The notes beneath the pieces are model-generated. The model had not been told where the DNA came from. It was given only the letters and a program-made list of their open reading frames with translations, and ran no database searches. Positions 1 to 9,078 of a DNA stretch of 64,000 nucleotides are shown here, one piece after another. Source of the stretch: Algoriphagus halophilus (GTDB lineage: Bacteria > Bacteroidota > Bacteroidia > Cytophagales > Cyclobacteriaceae); NCBI RefSeq assembly GCF_900129785.1, contig NZ_FSRC01000002.1, forward strand, positions 930,001 to 994,000. Reading direction: 5' to 3'. Every line of letters starts with the position of its first letter. Positions within the stretch are counted from its first letter, which is position 1. The position numbers were made by a program, and so were the translations under genes.

Positions 1-601
1 ACTTATCCACAAAGCGAATAGGATTAAAATACCGATTTTCTTCGGCCGAAATTGGAAATGAAAGTCGTTGGCTAATGACAGTTTTCCACAGGCCTTTCTC
101 TTTCAGTTTTTCATTGATATATTCTTGTCCTAGAAGTTCATAGAGCCGATTATTGGCATCGTTATCAGAAACCAAAAGTATTTTTTTGATGTAATGAGCA
201 ATACTTGGAAGAGAGTCATTAGAAGAATTATCCACATAGGCTGGAATTTGGGATGGACGAACCGAATCGACCAAGAAAATCGTTTCTTTATCCAAGTTAT
301 CCACAGCGTTTTCCTCCAGCCATTCCAAAGCAAGCAAGGCGATCGGAAGTTTTACCGTTGAGGCTGGATAAAAATACCGATCATCATCTAGGTTGAAACT
401 ATAATTGGTAAACATGGGAATGCCATGTTCATTTCTGTCAATTTGGGTAAAGAGTATTTGTACTTGATATTGTTCTTTGTTTTCCAATACTTTTTGAAGA
501 ACAGGGTAGTTGCTTACATCACCTTCGAATGGATTTTCAGGTTCTGAAGTGCAAGAAGAAAAACAGTAAATCGAGAGAATAATGAAAACAAACTTTTTCA
601 T
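1..601 (-). CDS. Serine hydrolase lipoprotein, class A beta-lactamase-like fold (partial, C-terminus off the window)
   Basis: The frame starts at the ATG at 601 and stays open to the window edge, giving about 200 residues. It begins with a lipoprotein signal ending FSSC (Cys17). A serine-lysine motif S81-T-V-K84 (SxxK) is followed by S145-D146-N147 (SDN), the spacing expected of the class A beta-lactamase / transpeptidase-like fold. The third motif (KTG-like) would lie beyond the edge. A membrane-anchored periplasmic serine hydrolase is well supported, but whether it hydrolyses beta-lactams or acts on another amide or ester cannot be told. It starts 9 nt after the stop of the AONS-like gene and is probably co-transcribed with it. 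Confidence 0.8.
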   Translation of the reverse strand, partial: MKKFVFIILSIYCFSSCTSEPENPFEGDVSNYPVLQKVLENKEQYQVQILFTQIDRNEHGIPMFTNYSFNLDDDRYFYPASTVKLPIALLALEWLEENAVDNLDKETIFLVDSVRPSQIPAYVDNSSNDSLPSIAHYIKKILLVSDNDANNRLYELLGQEYINEKLKEKGLWKTVISQRLSFPISAEENRYFNPIRFVDK

Positions 602-610
602 AAATAAGAC

Positions 611-1747
611 TTATATGCTATTTGATATTTCTTTAAGATGAAACCAAAGCGTATCAATATCGCGCGCTGTATGAAATGCAGATAAAATAATTCTATTGAC
701 GGTTTGGTCATCGGAGGTAGGATAAGGAAAAGAAGAGGTGATGTAATTTTTCTGTTCCAGTTTTTCAGCCCAACTCCCAGGTTGATAGGTAAAAGTTGGA
801 TAATTGCTTAAGCCATAAACATGCTCAGGCATCTCATTTTTTTGTCCAAAATATTTGATCAGCTGGAATAAGCGACTTCTTCTGTCTTTATAAATCTCTT
901 GTGATTTCAAAAACGCATGAAGGTATGCTGGAGGACAAGGAGAGGCACCTCCATAGATTTGAAGTTGTTTTATTTCATCAATCATTTGTTGATTGGAAAG
1001 TATTATGCCAGCTGGCAGCCCCAGCGCTTTTCCAAGAGATCCTGTAACCATCAAATGGATGGGTAAATCCTTCCATTGAGAATAGGTGCCAAACACTTCG
1101 TATCCCAAAACTCCAAATGCATGGCTATCATCCAAGAGTAAGGTTACTTCGTTGGATTGAGCAAGAACCTCTAACCAGCTGTAATCATGAATTTCAGGGA
1201 TCATGGGATTAACAGCATTGCCTAAAATCAGTATTCTTTGATCTTTTAGGGATTTTGATTTTTCAATACAGGAATCTTTCCAATCCTGAAAACTTTGTTT
1301 GGGGCTTGGTTTTAGATTAATGGGTAGAATCGCAGGGTGTGTATCTGGAGCAACCCATATTTGCTGAGCTTTTGGCTTCAGATATTGTAAGGCCGCCATC
1401 CCAGATAGGTAACCGCTACTCATGACAATAGCTGCTGCTGCACCTGCTTCTTTAGCAAAAAAGTCTTCAAATTCTTCAAAAATTTGAAGCCGTATGTTGT
1501 TTATCCGGCTTAGACCATGGTTTAATCCATATTGGTCCATGCCGATAATTAGATTTTCTCGAAACTCAGGAACAAGATCAATTCCCAAATAGGAGGTTCC
1601 ACTGAAATAATAGAGCACTTGGTCTTGGTAAATGATTTTCCTGTTTATCTTATTTTGTAGATAAAAAGTCTTCAATCTCAAATAATTTATTTCGCGAAAA
1701 TTTGAGTTTCGTCTTGAAAGGATTTGAATTCCAATGCATTGCCACAA
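611..1747 (-). CDS. PLP-dependent acyl-CoA transferase of the 8-amino-7-oxononanoate synthase (AONS/BioF) type
   Basis: This is a fold-type I PLP enzyme of the alpha-oxoamine synthase group. An N-terminal FSGTSYLG stretch corresponds to the NYLGL region of BioF. DDSHAFG supplies the PLP-ring Asp and neighbouring His, and TGSLGKALG carries the Schiff-base Lys. The longest frame starts at ATG 1747 and overlaps the upstream VOC gene by 61 nt. A TTG at 1681, just after the VOC stop, would give a protein starting MRLKTFYLQ and is a credible alternative because the family does not need the extra N-terminal residues. No other biotin genes are nearby, so 8-amino-7-oxononanoate is only one possible product. 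Middle gene of a VOC - AONS - serine hydrolase run. Confidence 0.8.
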   Translation of the reverse strand: MWQCIGIQILSRRNSNFREINYLRLKTFYLQNKINRKIIYQDQVLYYFSGTSYLGIDLVPEFRENLIIGMDQYGLNHGLSRINNIRLQIFEEFEDFFAKEAGAAAAIVMSSGYLSGMAALQYLKPKAQQIWVAPDTHPAILPINLKPSPKQSFQDWKDSCIEKSKSLKDQRILILGNAVNPMIPEIHDYSWLEVLAQSNEVTLLLDDSHAFGVLGYEVFGTYSQWKDLPIHLMVTGSLGKALGLPAGIILSNQQMIDEIKQLQIYGGASPCPPAYLHAFLKSQEIYKDRRSRLFQLIKYFGQKNEMPEHVYGLSNYPTFTYQPGSWAEKLEQKNYITSSFPYPTSDDQTVNRIILSAFHTARDIDTLWFHLKEISNSI

Positions 1748-2109
1748 GGATCAAGGAAAAACATGGTAGCTTGTTCCCCTACTTCACCCTTAAATCGGAT
1801 ATAGGGTTCGATCACAAATTCAATTCCATGGTCCTTCAATTTATCTGCCAAAGCATGCCATTCATCCCAAGGTAAAATCGCTCCAAAATGGCGAACAGGC
1901 ACATTTTTTCCATCTACTGCATTGGTTTTGGCAAGTGCTAGCTCTTCTGGTTTGATATGTGCAGAAAGTTGGTGACCGAAAAAATTGAAATCGATCCATT
2001 TATCTGTGCTTCTTCCAATATCGCATCCCAACAAATCCCCATAAAATGCACGGGTTTCTTCAATATCCCTGATCGGGAAAGCCAGGTGAAAGGGTTTAAA
2101 TTGGCTCAT
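1687..2109 (-). CDS. VOC family (glyoxalase / extradiol dioxygenase-like) protein
   Basis: This 140-residue protein has the paired beta-alpha-beta-beta-beta modules of the vicinal oxygen chelate superfamily. FHLAFPIRD at the N-terminus begins the first module with the usual metal-ligand His, RHFG begins the second, and [14 protein letters not shown] ends it with the usual metal-ligand Glu. The length is typical of single-chain VOC proteins that act as dimers. Substrate is unknown; similar proteins are annotated as predicted dioxygenases. It is the first gene of a minus-strand group and is divergent from the patatin gene 59 nt away. Confidence 0.85.
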   Translation of the reverse strand: MSQFKPFHLAFPIRDIEETRAFYGDLLGCDIGRSTDKWIDFNFFGHQLSAHIKPEELALAKTNAVDGKNVPVRHFGAILPWDEWHALADKLKDHGIEFVIEPYIRFKGEVGEQATMFFLDPCGNALEFKSFQDETQIFAK

Positions 2110-2168
2110 AATGTGTACTTTCGTTTGAAATTTTCTGCTTCAATTTAGTTTATTATTCCTTGAAAAAA

Positions 2169-3080
2169 ATGTCAGATAGGAAATCAGTGTCTTTGGTTTT
2201 GAGTAGCGGTGGTGCAAGGGGATTAGCGCATGTGGGTGTGATCGAAGAGTTGGAAAAAAGAGGGTACCATATTGCTGAAATTGCCGGTTGTTCCGCAGGT
2301 GCTTTGGTAGGAGGAATGTATGCTGCAGGAAAGCTGGAGGAGTTTAAAGATTGGATCTGCCATTTGGATCGAATTGATGTATTTTCCTTGATGGACTTTA
2401 CCTTTTCCAGTCGTGGTTTTATCAAAGGTGAGAGAGTTTACAACGCCTTGAAAAGAGTGGTCAAGGATTGCCAGATCGAGGATTTATCCATTCCTTTTTC
2501 TTGCAATGCAGTGGATTACAAAACCGGGGAAGAAATAATTTTTAGAAACGGAAGCTTGTATGCGGCAATCCGAGCATCAGGAAGTATTCCTTCCGTCTTC
2601 CAGCCTGCAAAACATCCACCTTATGAATTAATTGATGGAGGGGTCTTGAATCCCGTGCCTGTTTCCCTGTTAAAAAATCCACATGAAAGTAAAGTAATTG
2701 TGGTGGGACTCAATGGTCCTGATACGGAATTGGTCACTCCGCCTAAGAAAGACGCAGAAGGACATCGGTTTATTTCCCTCCCGCATTGGGTGAAGGAATA
2801 TAGAAACAAGATGAAAGACTATTTTCCGGAACAGGAGAAAGTAGTTAAGTCCAGTTCTTTGAGCTCTATCAATTTAATGACTCGCTCTTTTGATCTGTTG
2901 CAAGATCGCTTTTGCAACTTGTTGATTGAAAAATATCCTGTGGATGTTAATATTCGGGTTGCCAGAAGACAAGCAGGGACTTTGGAGTTTCATAGAGCAG
3001 CAGAATTAATTGAAATTGGGAGAATCAAAGCAATAAAAGCATTAGATCATTGGGAAAATGGAAATAGCGGAGCTGAATAA
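2169..3080 (+). CDS. Patatin-like phospholipase
   Basis: A 303-residue patatin-domain hydrolase. SSGGARGLAHVG near residue 12 is the Gly-rich oxyanion-hole loop, GCSAG holds the nucleophile (Ser42), and IDGG around residue 156 supplies the Asp of the Ser-Asp dyad. The domain spans about residues 7-190 and the rest resembles the C-terminal part of RssA/YchK-type bacterial patatins. I chose the ATG at 2169; an in-frame TTG at 2160 would add three residues. There is no signal peptide, so a cytoplasmic or membrane-associated lipid acyl hydrolase is expected. Its 3' end overlaps the following methyltransferase gene by 23 nt, suggesting coupled translation. Confidence 0.9.
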   Translation: MSDRKSVSLVLSSGGARGLAHVGVIEELEKRGYHIAEIAGCSAGALVGGMYAAGKLEEFKDWICHLDRIDVFSLMDFTFSSRGFIKGERVYNALKRVVKDCQIEDLSIPFSCNAVDYKTGEEIIFRNGSLYAAIRASGSIPSVFQPAKHPPYELIDGGVLNPVPVSLLKNPHESKVIVVGLNGPDTELVTPPKKDAEGHRFISLPHWVKEYRNKMKDYFPEQEKVVKSSSLSSINLMTRSFDLLQDRFCNLLIEKYPVDVNIRVARRQAGTLEFHRAAELIEIGRIKAIKALDHWENGNSGAE

Positions 3081-3687
3081 ACTACTTGGGAATGTGGATA
3101 TCTATCTGTTGGATCAAATCCTGAAAGGTAGGTTTTCCAAAGAAATGAAAATTTTGGATGCAGGATGTGGAGAAGGGAGAAATACGGTTTATTTTATTCG
3201 GGAGGGCTATCAGATTTTTGGGATCGATCCCAATGAAATTGCTATTCAATATTGCAGATACCAGGCCAAAAGCCTAGATCCCAAATATGATGTCCATCGG
3301 TTTTTGGAAGGTAAGTTGGAGGACATTCCTTTTCACTCTTCCTCATTTGATGCAGTGATTTGTTCGGCAGTTTTACACTTTGCTTCAGGTGTGGATAACT
3401 TTTGGGAAATGATCGATGAAATTTATCGAATTTTAAAACCGGGAGGAATTTTTTGGTTTCGGATGTGTACTGGGTTTGGAGGGATTTTGTCCGAACAAAA
3501 GCCCTTAAGCAAAGGTAGGTACCATTTACCAGATGATTCAGAAAGATTTGTGCTTACTTTGGAAGATGTGGATAAGTTGCAAGACAAAGGCTTCCAGTTT
3601 TTAGAACAGCCCAAAACCGTGTTGGTCCTAGACCAACGTGAAATGGGAGTATTTGTGATGAAGAAAAACGAAACCACTGACCATTAA
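3058..3687 (+). CDS. Class I SAM-dependent methyltransferase
   Basis: 209 residues with a Methyltransf_11/25-like core: motif I ILDAGCGEGRNT, an acidic residue at the end of the second strand in IFGIDPNE, and FDAVICSAVLHF as motif II/IV. GGIFWFRM follows the post-core helix. The start ATG lies inside the patatin gene (23-nt overlap). The acceptor substrate cannot be predicted. The gene is followed after 3 nt by the TRIC-type channel gene, so patatin, methyltransferase and channel probably form one operon. Confidence 0.85.
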   Translation: MEIAELNKLLGNVDIYLLDQILKGRFSKEMKILDAGCGEGRNTVYFIREGYQIFGIDPNEIAIQYCRYQAKSLDPKYDVHRFLEGKLEDIPFHSSSFDAVICSAVLHFASGVDNFWEMIDEIYRILKPGGIFWFRMCTGFGGILSEQKPLSKGRYHLPDDSERFVLTLEDVDKLQDKGFQFLEQPKTVLVLDQREMGVFVMKKNETTDH

Positions 3688-3690
3688 GAT

Positions 3691-4293
3691 ATGGATTTAC
3701 AATATGGATTAGAACTATTGGGAACCTTTGTTTTTGCTATTTCTGGAGCTTTGGCGGTTCGGGAGCGGGAACATGATCTTTTTGGAGCAGGGTTTACTGG
3801 GTTCATTACTGCTATCGGGGGAGGCACCTTGAGGGATATATTATTGGATAGCTATCCTTTGGTCTGGATTGCGGACGTGAAAGTATTATATGCTGTTTTT
3901 GCAGGAATCATGGCTGCCTTTTTATTTCCGAAGTTCCTGAGCAAATTAAGAAAGACCTTATTTCTATTTGATACCCTGGGAATCGGACTGTTTACTGTTT
4001 TGGGAGTGGAAAAGGCCCTAAGTTTGGGTGTTAGGCCTGAGATTGCTGCGATCATGGGAATGTTTTCGGCGGTCATGGGTGGTGTGATCCGGGATACCTT
4101 GACTAATGAAATCCCCATTCTTTTCAGAAAAGAAGTGTATGCCTCCGCGTGTCTGGCAGGTGCGGTATTGTATGTGGTGTTGAATTACTTTGAAGTGGAC
4201 CGGGATTACAACCTGTTGATATCTATGTCTTTGGTTATTGGAATTCGATTCCTAGCAATGAAATATAAATTGAGTTTGCCGAGACTGGATTAG
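3691..4293 (+). CDS. TRIC/UPF0126 family membrane protein (YicG-like)
   Basis: A 200-residue integral membrane protein built of two homologous three-helix UPF0126 units. The first contains FAISGALAVRE and GFITAIGGGTLRDIL, the second GLFTVLGVEKAL and MGMFSAVMGGVIRDTL. The paired GGG/GGVIRD signatures are diagnostic of this family of bacterial TRIC-related channels, some members of which have been linked to glycine transport. Inner-membrane location is expected. Last gene of the plus-strand group, before the convergent lipoprotein array. Confidence 0.88.
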   Translation: MDLQYGLELLGTFVFAISGALAVREREHDLFGAGFTGFITAIGGGTLRDILLDSYPLVWIADVKVLYAVFAGIMAAFLFPKFLSKLRKTLFLFDTLGIGLFTVLGVEKALSLGVRPEIAAIMGMFSAVMGGVIRDTLTNEIPILFRKEVYASACLAGAVLYVVLNYFEVDRDYNLLISMSLVIGIRFLAMKYKLSLPRLD

Positions 4294-4329
4294 AAAGTCA
4301 GAAGGGTTAAGTCAGAAATCTCTATTTGA

Positions 4330-4415
4330 ATGTTCCCGCAGATTTCCGCTGAAAACAACGCAGATACTCGTAGAAATAGATCAGCCCCTTTATCCCCGAG
4401 GATCAGCAGGGAAGG
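4330..4415. repeat. Degenerate intergenic repeat-like sequence
   Basis: Between the channel gene and the lipoprotein array lie several imperfect copies of a short word: GCAGATTTCCGCTGA, CGCAGATACTCGTAGA and GAGGATCAGCAGG. Just upstream, AGTCAGAA occurs twice within about 20 nt. The CGCAGAT...GCTGA pattern resembles dispersed intergenic repeats in other Bacteroidota genomes, but only this degenerate instance is visible here. No gene or clear terminator is seen. Confidence 0.3.
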
Positions 4416-4425
4416 TTAATCTCAA

Positions 4426-5574
4426 TTAATCATATTCTAGATTCGGTTTCAGTCTCACAAAAGCCAATTCGTCATCGATATTGAGGAAATTATAGAGCAT
4501 TCCGTCTTTGAAAAACCGATTACTTGAATTGCTAAGGTTTTTCAAAGTCTGCTCTTTTAGCATCGTATAATCTGCATCGAAAAATGTAACAACATCCTTT
4601 GTTACCACTGAATCTGAAATCATTCGATCCATGTCAGTACTAATCCTCCAAATGAGATTTTCTTCTTTTTGAAAGATCATGGGGCCGAATTTTACTTGCT
4701 TCCTCTTTTCTTTAGAAGCTTCAAAAAGTGCCTCTCTCGTGTCCACCTGTGTAGGAAAGTTTTTGATCCGCTCATTGCCCGTGAGAGTAGATTCAAATGT
4801 TTTATGGAGCAAACTATCCATTGTAAAGTCATAGATATAGACCTCATTCATAGCAGTATTTGTAAGAACCAATTCTCCATTAATAAACTTCATGTAAGAA
4901 GTTTCTCCAGTAGACATCATGGCATTTCCGTTCATTTCCAACATGATTCGGAATTCATCCAGCTTTGAAATAGCATCTGTTGGGACGAAATTCAACTCCA
5001 TTTTTTCCAAATCAATCACTGCCAGTCCTTTGGCTGGTTTTCTGAAACTTTCATCCTCTAACTCGCCAACGTAGGTTTTACCATCTGTTGAGAATATTCC
5101 CATATAACTGACCACGTCTGTTTCATCAAATTCGTAACCGCTCAAGGTGTTTCTATCGAATTCGTATTTTTTTATCAATTCGCCTTTGGGGCTTATTTCT
5201 ACTATTTTATTGAAATCAAAAAGCATCAGATTCCCATTACCGATTACTTGAAGTTTGGAAATAAATCCACCCCCAATTCCATTTGGCCCCTCTTTTTCAA
5301 GCTGAATGGTTTCTTTGAGTGCCAAAGCATCCATGTCTACTACTTCAAGTAAAAGAGATTCAGGATTAAGGTTATAAAGTAACTTTTCATCTTGGGTTAA
5401 GTCTGATATTCCCAAACCCCAGTTCAAGAAAAAGAAATGGTCTCCAGGGTCGACCATTACCGTGTCCATTTCATAAGTTAATTCCATCCCCATTCCTGAA
5501 TTTTCATCAGATTTATCGGAGGAGGAACAACTAAACAAAGCAAAGGCTGCCAAAGTAAAATGGTACTTATTCAT
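4426..5574 (-). CDS. DUF4221-like lipoprotein, array member 11 (last in operon)
   Basis: 382 residues with a lipoprotein signal ending LFSC (Cys16) followed by a Ser/Asp-rich tether. The family N-terminal motif (MDTVMVDPGD), the KEGPNGIGGG loop and the DELAFVRLKP tail are all present. It groups with members 10, 4 and 2 by LLYNLNPE, the DRMISDS segment and the KDVVTFFDAD segment. The alternating beta-strand and turn pattern, with an EGPNG loop like the GxGPGEF turns of 6-bladed NHL-type propellers, suggests an envelope-anchored beta-propeller. Its start overlaps the stop of the preceding copy by 8 nt. Function is unknown and the DUF4221 assignment is from memory of the family. Confidence 0.8.
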   Translation of the reverse strand: MNKYHFTLAAFALFSCSSSDKSDENSGMGMELTYEMDTVMVDPGDHFFFLNWGLGISDLTQDEKLLYNLNPESLLLEVVDMDALALKETIQLEKEGPNGIGGGFISKLQVIGNGNLMLFDFNKIVEISPKGELIKKYEFDRNTLSGYEFDETDVVSYMGIFSTDGKTYVGELEDESFRKPAKGLAVIDLEKMELNFVPTDAISKLDEFRIMLEMNGNAMMSTGETSYMKFINGELVLTNTAMNEVYIYDFTMDSLLHKTFESTLTGNERIKNFPTQVDTREALFEASKEKRKQVKFGPMIFQKEENLIWRISTDMDRMISDSVVTKDVVTFFDADYTMLKEQTLKNLSNSSNRFFKDGMLYNFLNIDDELAFVRLKPNLEYD

Positions 5575-6724
5575 GAGATATAGTTGGTTTTAGACGTACA
5601 AATGCCACTTCATCCTCCATATTGAGAAAAGAATAGATCATGCCATTTTTTACAAATATTTTATAAGGCAATACAAAGTCATCTTGTAGCAATACTTCAC
5701 CCAGCTGTTCAAATCGTGGATTAAAGGCAGTCAGGACAGTTTTGTAAATGGCCTGATCTCCTTGCATATGGTCAAAATCTTTAGAGAATCTCCAATACAC
5801 CTGGTTTTTATCGTCATAAAGGAATTGATAATATTGGACGATTTTATCAGTCAATTTTCTTACTTCTTTGAATTCCTCTTCAGTTTCTGTTCTTTTTGGA
5901 TAGTTCACTTCCACTTCAGGTTTTGTATATCGACTGACATAGGATAAGGATGTTAAAGAATCTGGTTTTAGATTGTAGAAATGTGCTTTATTCTCCGCCG
6001 TATTGGTATAAATCAAACTGTCATTTTGATATGTGAGGAATATACTGGCTCCAAAAGCAGAGATGGGTTGTTCTCCATTGTAATAAAATACAGTTTGGTA
6101 TTTTTCTAATTTTTTGAAAATGTCAAGAGGCTTGTACTCAACTGTTTTGTTTTCTAAATCAAAAATTGCTAGACCATCTGGAGTGCTATCCAATACAGAT
6201 TTACTTCCGTATAAAGCAATTAAGGTATTTCCATCCTTGGAGATAGTTTCATTTAATAAGATTCTTTTATCGTCTGGAAGTTTCTCACCTACAAAACTAT
6301 GGTCTGCATACCGAAAGCCATTTAATTTGTTTCCCTCTTTATCAAATCGGGTAATCAGATAATTGTCGGAGTAAATCAAAGTACCATCCCCTGGGTCATA
6401 AATTTTGCTAATCATTCCAAACCCTAACCCATCAGGTCCTTCTTTCTGGTGTTGGATAGTTTTTATCAGTTTTAACTGATCTAAGTCGATGACCTGGAGG
6501 GTGAGGGCATCTCTGTTGAAATTGTACAGAAATTTTTCATCTTGGGATTCACCAGAGCTTGTCAATAGCCAATTGACATAGATAAATTCTTCTCCTGCAT
6601 CTACCATCACCGTATCTAACTCATAGGTAATGCTTGCTTCAGAAGACCTGGTATTTGAATCGTTCCTATCTGAACAAGAAGAAAAAGCATAGGTTAGAGC
6701 TAGGATTAAAAAAAGTCGTTTCAT
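5567..6724 (-). CDS. DUF4221-like lipoprotein, array member 10
   Basis: 385 residues; the lipobox FSSC is followed by SDRNDSNT. It is closest to members 11 and 4 in the array: YELDTVMVDAGEEF, FLYNFNRD, QKEGPDGLG, the FDHMQGDQ segment and the DEVAFVRLKP ending. The 51-nt gap to member 9 is the largest inside the array and could hold a minor promoter or processing site, though I see no clear motif. It overlaps member 11 by 8 nt. Expected to be exported and lipid-anchored; partner or ligand unknown. Confidence 0.8.
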   Translation of the reverse strand: MKRLFLILALTYAFSSCSDRNDSNTRSSEASITYELDTVMVDAGEEFIYVNWLLTSSGESQDEKFLYNFNRDALTLQVIDLDQLKLIKTIQHQKEGPDGLGFGMISKIYDPGDGTLIYSDNYLITRFDKEGNKLNGFRYADHSFVGEKLPDDKRILLNETISKDGNTLIALYGSKSVLDSTPDGLAIFDLENKTVEYKPLDIFKKLEKYQTVFYYNGEQPISAFGASIFLTYQNDSLIYTNTAENKAHFYNLKPDSLTSLSYVSRYTKPEVEVNYPKRTETEEEFKEVRKLTDKIVQYYQFLYDDKNQVYWRFSKDFDHMQGDQAIYKTVLTAFNPRFEQLGEVLLQDDFVLPYKIFVKNGMIYSFLNMEDEVAFVRLKPTISHE

Positions 6725-6775
6725 GGTTATCGAAAATAAGAAATTCTTTAGTTGAAACTAAATGATTAACATGAT

Positions 6776-7906
6776 TTAAAAGTTAATGGCATAGACTACG
6801 AAAGCAGGGTTTTCTCCTTGGACGGTAGGGATATAAATATTTCCATCCTTCATAAAACTCGAATAGGGCTGATTTTTCAATTCTTCCACTAACTTTTCCC
6901 CAGTTAGCTTCCAGTTTTTATCATAGGAGAATAGATAGACATCTGATCGCAGAAAACGTCCTTTATCGTCATATTGGGCATTCATACCTGCAAACCTGAA
7001 ATAGGTTTCTTTTTCATCATCATAATATAATTGACCAAATGTGATCTGTTTAGAAAGGTTCCGTCTACCTTCTACTAGACTTTCACTTGATGTAACGGAA
7101 TTGGTGATTTTTCCGCTCTTTTTTAGCGGTACGAGTTCGTGAGGAAAACTGATCAGTTTTAAGGAATCAGTTTTCCAGTCATAGGAGTAGATGTCTGAGG
7201 TGGATCCGCTATAAATGATAAATTGGTCATTTATGAATTGAATTCTTTGAAAATCGCCTGCTGCTGAGGCTCCATTCCCTTGCCTAAAGACTAGTTGAAA
7301 ATTGTGGGTAAGGTCCAAAGCTGGCAGTGGGTGGATTTTGGCATTCATTTCTTCCGCATCAACTACCGCCATACCTTCCAATGGTTCCCCAAAGATACCG
7401 GCAAGGCCTACAATGGTAGATTTATCCGGACTAATGTGGATATTGTTGGATAAAGAATAAGGAGCATCATTGGGGATCCCGTTAAGGTTTTCAGGTATGA
7501 TTTTGTAGCTATTGATGCTATGCCCAGGCAACGTGAAAACTCCTTGCTGAGCATAACCTCCAATAAAAATTTCTCTATTAGGTAATATTTGAAAGCTGTT
7601 AGGATATTTTGGAATCGCATCAGGTCCATCTTCTTGATACACAAAACGATTAAGCAATTTCATGTTATCTAGGTCAATTTCGTGAACTTCATTTTCCATA
7701 TAAAAAAAGTATCCTATCGAACGATCAGAATTGAAGTCACTTATATAATATCCCCCGGGATTAAATAGCTCCTCTCCCACGTCCACTTGAATGGTATCAA
7801 CCTGAATGCTTAGATTTTCTAACAGGTTGGAGGTAGATCGGCTCTCTTTTTCCTCACATGCCAAAAAGAGTGTCACCGCTAAAAGAAGTAAAATGAATTT
7901 GTTCAT
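6776..7906 (-). CDS. DUF4221-like lipoprotein, array member 9
   Basis: 376 residues; lipobox FLAC followed by EEKESRS, an acidic/Lys tether of the kind that sends lipoproteins to the cell surface in Bacteroidota. It pairs with member 6: both contain SGSTSDIYSYD / SGSTADIYTYD, a following DSLKLI segment, and end in a hydrophobic VYxxNF rather than the WSYVNV-DELGF tail. FQILPNREIFIGG shows what the frameshifted member 7 should look like at its break. 15-nt gap from member 8. Confidence 0.8.
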   Translation of the reverse strand: MNKFILLLLAVTLFLACEEKESRSTSNLLENLSIQVDTIQVDVGEELFNPGGYYISDFNSDRSIGYFFYMENEVHEIDLDNMKLLNRFVYQEDGPDAIPKYPNSFQILPNREIFIGGYAQQGVFTLPGHSINSYKIIPENLNGIPNDAPYSLSNNIHISPDKSTIVGLAGIFGEPLEGMAVVDAEEMNAKIHPLPALDLTHNFQLVFRQGNGASAAGDFQRIQFINDQFIIYSGSTSDIYSYDWKTDSLKLISFPHELVPLKKSGKITNSVTSSESLVEGRRNLSKQITFGQLYYDDEKETYFRFAGMNAQYDDKGRFLRSDVYLFSYDKNWKLTGEKLVEELKNQPYSSFMKDGNIYIPTVQGENPAFVVYAINF

Positions 7907-7921
7907 TTGGTAGAAATTGGT

Positions 7922-9070
7922 TTAAAAGTTAAAAGTAAATACCGCGAACCCTAGTTCATCTCCTACATTGACATAGGACCAGAGTTTGCCATCCTTGAAA
8001 AAGACATGCATCAGACCAAAATTGACCCCATCAAGTTTCTTTTCTCCTAATACATTGAAATCTTGATCATAGGCAAAAAGGTAATATTCATAGGAAAGGG
8101 GATCTTCTCGGGACGCTCCCCTAACTGTACTTTCTCCCAATCGAAAGTATAGCTGTCGAGTATCATCCCATTGCATTTCCAGAAAATTTACATTTTTAAA
8201 AATTTCATGTTGAATATTCTGAATTTGTGCTGGACTTGATGGGTTTTGAGGAATTTCTACTTTTATCTCATTCGGAACAGTATGGTGTTGTATGTCAATG
8301 TATTCTAATTGTTCGGTTGTAAGATCCAAGCTGTAAATTCCACTCCTGGCAGCTGTAGAAATAATTACCACTTTCGGAAGTAATGTGATAAAGCTTCCAA
8401 CGAAATGAAAGGCAATGATTTCTCCTTGATCAGTCTCAAACATATAAGTACCTGAATATTCATCCACAATTTTCATTTTTGGAACTGGAAGTGTGATTGC
8501 AGATTGAGTTTTCGTGTTAATGATCACAAGAACATTATCACCTACATCTAAGAAACTAGGTTGTGAGTATAGTTTTTGGTTTTCAAAATCATAAACTGAA
8601 CGAGAATAGAGTGCGTTGAAATTTGTGGCTAATGTGGAATCTATCCCTGAAGGTGTAAATCGTAGGTTTTCTAATTTTTCGGCATCTTGGTTGAAAATAC
8701 CAGCGATAGAACTACTTATTAAAAATAGATTGTCTTTTGGACCCACTTTGAGGTGTGAAAGGTAACTTCCCACTCCATTAGGACCCTCCACTTCAAACCC
8801 TGTTTTTTTTAAAACTTTTAATTTGTCCAAATCCACTTCCACGAGCTGGAAAGGTTTATTTTCAAAGAAATATAGTCTGGACATATCATGAGATAGGCCA
8901 TTAGGAAAAATTCCCTGGGAAAGATTAAGAATGTCTTCACCAGAGTCAATCATAACCGTGTCAATTGAAAAACGCAGATCTTCGAGAATATTTTCAGAAG
9001 TAGACTCTTCCTCCTTTGCAGAACAGGAAATCAAAATTGAAACTAAGAAAAGAATATTCAGTTGTTTCAT
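7922..9070 (-). CDS. DUF4221-like lipoprotein, array member 8
   Basis: 382 residues; lipobox LISC followed by SAKEEES. It belongs to the subgroup with members 1 and 7: FFENKPFQL, VEGPNGVGS, the WDDTRQLYFRLG segment and the full tail GKLWSYVNVGDELGFAVFTF. The 3' end of the gene is nearly identical in DNA to that of member 7, sharing the 20-mer around 7940-7960 and again around 9099-9119. It starts 8 nt downstream of the stop of member 7. Confidence 0.8.
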   Translation of the reverse strand: MKQLNILFLVSILISCSAKEEESTSENILEDLRFSIDTVMIDSGEDILNLSQGIFPNGLSHDMSRLYFFENKPFQLVEVDLDKLKVLKKTGFEVEGPNGVGSYLSHLKVGPKDNLFLISSSIAGIFNQDAEKLENLRFTPSGIDSTLATNFNALYSRSVYDFENQKLYSQPSFLDVGDNVLVIINTKTQSAITLPVPKMKIVDEYSGTYMFETDQGEIIAFHFVGSFITLLPKVVIISTAARSGIYSLDLTTEQLEYIDIQHHTVPNEIKVEIPQNPSSPAQIQNIQHEIFKNVNFLEMQWDDTRQLYFRLGESTVRGASREDPLSYEYYLFAYDQDFNVLGEKKLDGVNFGLMHVFFKDGKLWSYVNVGDELGFAVFTFNF

Positions 9071-9078
9071 ATAGAATA

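Noticed and set aside
2153..2425. Antisense frames over patatin, polA, radA and other genes
   Set aside because: They lie opposite strongly conserved coding sequence, lack recognisable motifs and are explained as shadow frames.
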